DNA from: an uncultured Spirochaetales bacterium
GTDB taxonomy: Bacteria > Spirochaetota > Spirochaetia > Sphaerochaetales > Sphaerochaetaceae
Length of the DNA: 9,267 nt
Reading direction: 5' to 3'
Assembly (NCBI GenBank): GCA_934276485.1
Contig: CAKQTE010000074.1
Coordinates: 1 to 9,267 of the forward strand
Within the stretch, counting starts at the first letter, position 1. The number at the start of each line of letters is the position of its first letter. This document shows, in pieces, positions 6,522-9,267 of the stretch. The notes beneath the pieces were generated by a model. That model searched no databases, had not been told where the DNA came from, and saw only the letters and a program-made list of their open reading frames with translations. The translations under genes were made by a program, and so were the position numbers.

Positions 6522-7799
6522 TCATGCCTTGAGAGCTGTAATAGGCACAACAAATACCCCATCTTCCCTCTGATAGGCCGCTCTAGTCAGTCCACATATA
6601 ATGCATAATACATCTGGGGCTTTCTCGGGATTTTCCTTTTTGATCTCATCACGAAGTTTAATCAAGGACTTTGCTGCACTATCTATCTGATGTGCACCGA
6701 GCTTTATCTCTAAGGCGCACCATCTTCCGTCATTGAGTTCAATGACAGCATCTATTTCCCTATCCTTATAATCTTGATAATGGAACAGTCTAGCATCGAA
6801 GCTCTCGCAATATATCCTAAGGTCTCTTTCGCATAATGCCTCGAAAAGAAAGCCTAACGTTTCAAGATCACTTAAAAGCGAATTTCTAGTAGCCCCTAGA
6901 AGAGAGACTGCAATTGATGGATCTACAAAATGTCTCTTTACCGCCTGTTTTACTCTTATTGAAGAGCGCAAGCTTATGTCAAATGGAGGCTGATTGTCCA
7001 GTAGATACAGCTTATCCAACACCTCCAGATAGTCATCCATCGTCTTCGCATCGATTTCTTCTCCACCGTGCCCACTCATATCAGCTCTAATTTTCCTGTT
7101 TGATACTGTAGTACTCTCATTTCTTGCCAGTGACTTCATCAGTCGTCTCATCTTCTCAGGGTTTCGCCTATGCCCATCTAGAGAGCATATGTCTTTTGCG
7201 AGAACTTGCTCGATATATGATGATGTAATTGCTGTTGCATCTTGAGCCGACATGCCGATAGCTTGGGGCCAGCCTCCTCTTATTATCAAGTCTATGAGAA
7301 CTTTAAGATCAACTTCTTCGGTTGCCATACTCTCCAACTTTCCATGGCATACATCGAAAAGGGATATTTTCCCAGATGAATCGCCAGATTCATAGAGAGA
7401 CATTGGCCTCATTCTAAGGCGTGCTATCCTTCCAGCTCCACTATGAAGAAATCCCTCTCTAGGTGGGGTGGCAGATCCTGTCAATATAAACATTCCCTTT
7501 GAGCCAGCTTCGTCTACCTTAAATCTTACACCGTCCCATAGTCCTGGTACCTCTTGCCACTCATCTATGAGTCTAGGATACTCTCCCTCAAGTACAAGAG
7601 ATGGAGAAAGCCTTGAAAGCTCTCTGTTCTGAAAGTTCCCGGATGGATCTGCAAGGTATAGAGCACTCTTACTATGGTATGCACCAGACCATGTCTTTCC
7701 GCACCATTTTGGTCCCTCGATTAATATAGCACCGAAAATCCCTAGATAACGCTTTATCTTATTGTCAATAATCCTAGACTTGTAGTTTTCTCTATTCAT
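6522..7799 (-). CDS. AAA-type ATPase with DUF4143 C-terminal domain
   Basis: The product (425 residues from the chosen start) is a member of the large AAA_14 plus DUF4143 group found scattered in bacteria and archaea; no biochemical role is established. Walker A is GPKWCGKT (29-36), Walker B is PRLIDEWQ with Asp79-Glu80, and a sensor-like FILTGSATP follows at 104-112. SGAGRIARLRMRPMSLYESG is the group's typical Arg-rich block. The C-terminal part contains a PDDEXK-like core, Asp350 in REIDAVIEL and Glu364-x-Lys366 in ALEIKLG. I chose the ATG at 7797-7799 because GAGA precedes it by a sensible distance and because relatives usually begin just before the YKxRIID word. An in-frame TTG at 7830-7832 would add 11 residues but has no ribosome-binding site. 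It stands alone and convergent to the importer operon. The AT-rich DNA upstream should hold its promoter. Confidence -1.
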   Translation of the reverse strand: MNRENYKSRIIDNKIKRYLGIFGAILIEGPKWCGKTWSGAYHSKSALYLADPSGNFQNRELSRLSPSLVLEGEYPRLIDEWQEVPGLWDGVRFKVDEAGSKGMFILTGSATPPREGFLHSGAGRIARLRMRPMSLYESGDSSGKISLFDVCHGKLESMATEEVDLKVLIDLIIRGGWPQAIGMSAQDATAITSSYIEQVLAKDICSLDGHRRNPEKMRRLMKSLARNESTTVSNRKIRADMSGHGGEEIDAKTMDDYLEVLDKLYLLDNQPPFDISLRSSIRVKQAVKRHFVDPSIAVSLLGATRNSLLSDLETLGFLFEALCERDLRIYCESFDARLFHYQDYKDREIDAVIELNDGRWCALEIKLGAHQIDSAAKSLIKLRDEIKKENPEKAPDVLCIICGLTRAAYQREDGVFVVPITALKA

Positions 7800-7841
7800 A
7801 AAATTCTCTATATTTGCTATTAAAATTCCCAAACTTTATTA

Positions 7842-7893
7842 ATTATTATTCCTATATTTTTATAATAATAATTCCATCATTTTTATAATAATA
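7842..7893. repeat. AT-rich inverted and direct repeats upstream of the DUF4143 ATPase gene
   Basis: AATTATTATT (7842-7851) and AATAATAATT (7864-7873) are a perfect 10-bp inverted repeat with a 12-base spacer; both arms are followed by CC on the + strand. TTTTATAATAATA occurs at 7858-7870 and again at 7881-7893. The region contains TATAAT on the + strand (7861-7866 and 7884-7889) and the near match TATTAT on the - strand. It probably serves as the promoter for the - strand gene and possibly once for the broken gene to its right. Confidence -1.
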
Positions 7894-8026
7894 TGAAGTT
7901 CGGATTATCGCAATCCATTTTCGAGTTCCGCAAATATAATGTTGTTTGGTCCTAGACAATATGGAAAGACTCTTTGCAGAAAGCATTGAGAATATCATGT
8001 CAACAGAAATTGAGATAATGTGTTGA
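7893..8026 (+). pseudogene. Frameshifted remnant of a P-loop (AAA-type) ATPase N-terminus
   Basis: Joining reading frames gives a recognisable ATPase start. ATG AAG TTC (7893-7901) is followed, after a one-base shift, by DYRNPFSSSANIMLFGPRQ (from 7903), which runs on into YGKT. The block GPRQYGKT (7948-7971) is a good Walker A motif. A second shift near 7975 leads to AESIENIMSTEIEIMC and a TGA at 8024-8026. No single frame is open across the whole stretch and nothing after the Walker A resembles the rest of an ATPase, so this is a fragment rather than a gene. The P-loop reading is fairly convincing; the exact family cannot be told. It lies back to back with the intact DUF4143 ATPase gene but is not obviously a copy of it. 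Confidence -1.
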
Positions 8027-8043
8027 GCTAAATGTCTACTAAA

Positions 8044-8071
8044 TTGATTTTTGTTTGTACGCAATTATAAC
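8044..8071 (+). promoter_or_regulatory. Probable promoter of the AraC-type fragment
   Basis: TTGATT (8044-8049) and TATAAC (8066-8071) are separated by 16 bases. Transcription would begin near 8078, which fits translation from the ATG at 8094 rather than from the earlier ATG at 8076. Confidence -1.
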
Positions 8072-8093
8072 CTGAATGTTCTATGCTAGAAGA

Positions 8094-8258
8094 ATGAATG
8101 CACCTTTTCTTTTCAATACAACAGAGCAAGATCTTCCATATATTCTTTTTTATGACTATGGAGAGCAAGTTGTTCCTACTCATTGGCATAAAGAAATTGA
8201 GATAGTCTTCTCGTTGAAAGGCAAAGCAAGAATACTAGTCAATGATAAGATGCATTAA
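8094..8258 (+). pseudogene. Truncated AraC-family regulator (N-terminal cupin sensor domain only)
   Basis: The open frame codes for 54 residues from the ATG at 8094 (60 from the ATG at 8076). It contains LPYILFYDYGEQVVPTHWHK followed by EIEIVFSLKGKARILVND, the first half of the sugar-sensing cupin domain of AraC-type regulators, including the H-x-H-K-E-I-E-I core. Complete regulators have about 270-300 residues with two helix-turn-helix motifs at the end; neither is present, and TAA at 8256-8258 stops the frame. No continuation is found in the other two frames; instead the sequence changes to an unrelated helical/membrane tail. I read this as a gene truncated by deletion or recombination. A plausible promoter lies just upstream, so the short peptide might still be made. 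Confidence -1.
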
Positions 8259-8383
8259 TCTCCAGAGCCTATGATGCAAAAGCAGAACGAGATGCAAAGG
8301 CAGCTCAACGCTGTGATTACATTGCCTTAATAATAGTAGCTCTAGCTCTTGCCCTAATCATCGCAACAAGACAGATTTTCTGA
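8249..8383 (+). pseudogene. C-terminal tail of an unrecognised small membrane protein
   Basis: A 44-codon open frame, shifted relative to the AraC fragment and overlapping its end, reads RAYDAKAERDAKAAQRCDY, then the hydrophobic run IALIIVALALALIIATRQIF, then TGA at 8381-8383. It looks like the end of a protein with a charged, Ala-rich helical part and a single C-terminal membrane anchor. A TAA immediately precedes the frame and there is no start codon or ribosome-binding site, so only the tail remains. I do not recognise the family. Confidence -1.
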
Positions 8384-8573
8384 TCATTTGATGAAATCAG
8401 CTCTGCACTCTCCATCTATAATTAGGAATAATTTGGGTGGAGTTAAGAGCTTGTCAACAAGTTATTTAGAGAAAGGAAATCTTCTAGGAAAAATTGAGGT
8501 GTTACAAATATAAATATTTATTATATAAGCATTTATCGTTTACAGAAGCTAATGAGTAGTATATAATACTTAT
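8384..8573 (+). promoter_or_regulatory. Non-coding leader of tnpB; promoter and palindromes, possible IS left end
   Basis: No gene is visible here. CTTGT-CA-ACAAG (8450-8461) is a short dyad and ATAAATATTTAT (8510-8521) a perfect 12-bp palindrome; either could belong to the left end of an IS605-type element, though neither is proved. A near-consensus promoter lies next to tnpB: TTTACA (8539-8544), 17 bases, TATAAT (8562-8567). Initiation would fall about 7 bases beyond the -10, at or next to the tnpB ATG. No ribosome-binding site precedes that ATG. Confidence -1.
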
Positions 8574-9267
8574 ATGAATAATACTGCTAGCTACTCACTG
8601 GAAATCAAGGATGAATATAGATGTTTTTATGGTACATACGACATCTATCAAGACGCTGTGTCCTTCCTTATCAAAGCAGTTAATGCAGAGTATGATGAGA
8701 TAAAAGCTGTTAAAGATTCAAATAAGAGACAGGCTATAATAGAAAAGCTTGTACATGGCACCTCTAAAAGAGAAGCTAGATATAAAGCTTTCGATAAAAA
8801 GTTCTTTAAGTTCCCATCATACCTTAGACGAAGTGCTATCAATGCAGCCATTGGAGCTGTGTCTAGCTATCGCTCTAACCTTGCAAATTGGGAAGCTTCT
8901 GACAAAAGCCATAAGAGACCAAGACTAAAGGTCAACCGTAATGAGATGCCAGCATTTTACAAGGGGAACATGTTTCAGCTTGTAGATGATGAGTATTATC
9001 AATGCAGGATCAAGCTCTTCATCGATAATGACTGGGATTGGAAGTTATTGAGATTCAGAAAGACTGACATCGACTACCTGGAAAAGAAAGGTCTTAAGCT
9101 AGATGGCACAATGTGTCCAAAACTTCAGAAGAAGGGTAAGCGTTTTGCTCTTCGTTTTACATTTCAGGATAGTGTTCAATTAGCAGATACCAAAGAGCGC
9201 ATACTCTCTTGCGATATAGGGATAAACAACGCAGCTGTTGTTTCAGTGATGGAAGAAGACGGTACTG
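8574..9267 (+). CDS. tnpB: TnpB-family protein (IS605 OrfB; RNA-guided nuclease ancestor), 5' part
   Basis: The open frame runs 231 codons from the ATG at 8574 to the right edge without a stop. The product is the N-terminal half of a TnpB, the transposon-encoded nuclease related to Cas12 that uses an RNA from the element's end to cut DNA. Residues 1-205 are the variable recognition/OBD region, rich in basic and aromatic residues, with KKFFKFPSYLRRSAINAAIG (75-94) and RFRKTDIDYL (160-169). ILSCDIGINNAAVVSVMEEDG (from 210) is the first RuvC block, with Asp214 (9213-9215) as the probable catalytic residue; the Glu, second Asp and zinc finger lie outside. The ATG is the only usable start: a TGA lies in frame at 8553-8555 and the next Met is at 125. 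No ribosome-binding site is seen. No tnpA is adjacent, so it is either a TnpB-only element or a separate one from the tnpA at the left edge. Confidence -1.
   Translation, partial: MNNTASYSLEIKDEYRCFYGTYDIYQDAVSFLIKAVNAEYDEIKAVKDSNKRQAIIEKLVHGTSKREARYKAFDKKFFKFPSYLRRSAINAAIGAVSSYRSNLANWEASDKSHKRPRLKVNRNEMPAFYKGNMFQLVDDEYYQCRIKLFIDNDWDWKLLRFRKTDIDYLEKKGLKLDGTMCPKLQKKGKRFALRFTFQDSVQLADTKERILSCDIGINNAAVVSVMEEDGT

Noticed and set aside
7842..7893. A short CRISPR-like repeat array
   Set aside because: There are only two direct copies, made of simple AT words with a 10-base gap, and no spacers of regular size.
7852..8064. 70-residue - strand open frame across the AT-rich repeats
   Set aside because: It has low-complexity, repeat-derived sequence and lies opposite the P-loop remnant, which gives the better explanation.
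8648..8851. 67-residue - strand open frame inside tnpB
   Set aside because: It is a shadow of the tnpB coding frame, with no independent support.
1..9267. A composite transposon carrying the importer operon between tnpA (left) and tnpB (right)
   Set aside because: IS200/IS605 elements are not known to move large segments in this way, the two genes look like parts of different elements, and no matching ends flank the interval.

Overview
The window looks like a chromosomal stretch of a low-GC, Gram-negative-type (diderm) bacterium, most likely a spirochaete of the Treponema/Sphaerochaeta kind. The main hint is the exported binding protein at 1813-2838, whose signal peptide ends AFA-GGSQE, a style I associate with those genera. 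AT-rich intergenic DNA and a spirochaete-like mix of genes fit. This placement is an inference from style, not from a marker gene.

Layout. Positions 1-250 hold the 3' end of an IS200/IS605-type Y1 transposase (tnpA) and a strong hairpin just after it. A complete YhcG/DUF1016 PDDEXK nuclease-family gene follows (332-1384). A 428-base stretch to 1812 contains a doubtful 54-codon ORF, a hairpin, a clear rho-independent terminator (1589-1614), and the likely control region of the next operon. The core of the window is a four-gene ABC importer operon on the + strand (1813-6444): BMP-family periplasmic binding protein, double-domain ATPase, and two permeases. It is closed by a good terminator (6466-6498). 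The gene order and protein types match the nucleoside uptake systems described as NupNOPQ in Bacillus subtilis and BmpA-NupABC in Lactococcus. The binding protein captures the ligand in the periplasm, the two permeases form the channel, and the ATPase powers uptake.

Beyond the operon, a convergent gene on the - strand (6522-7799) encodes an AAA-type ATPase with a DUF4143/PDDEXK-like C-terminus. From about 7840 to 8575 the DNA is a graveyard of gene pieces. It holds AT-rich repeats, a frameshifted P-loop ATPase remnant, an AraC-type sensor domain cut off after 54 residues, and the tail of a small membrane protein joined directly to it. At 8574 a TnpB-family (IS605 OrfB, RNA-guided nuclease ancestor) gene begins and runs off the right edge, driven by a near-consensus promoter placed so close to the ATG that the mRNA may be leaderless.

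The housekeeping-like transporter operon is therefore flanked on both sides by mobile-element genes and gene debris. I see no CRISPR array, tRNA, rRNA or clear riboswitch. I did not find a convincing new multi-gene system. The most unusual items are the competing hairpins at the tnpA tail, the possible leaderless tnpB, and the scrambled region 7893-8383.
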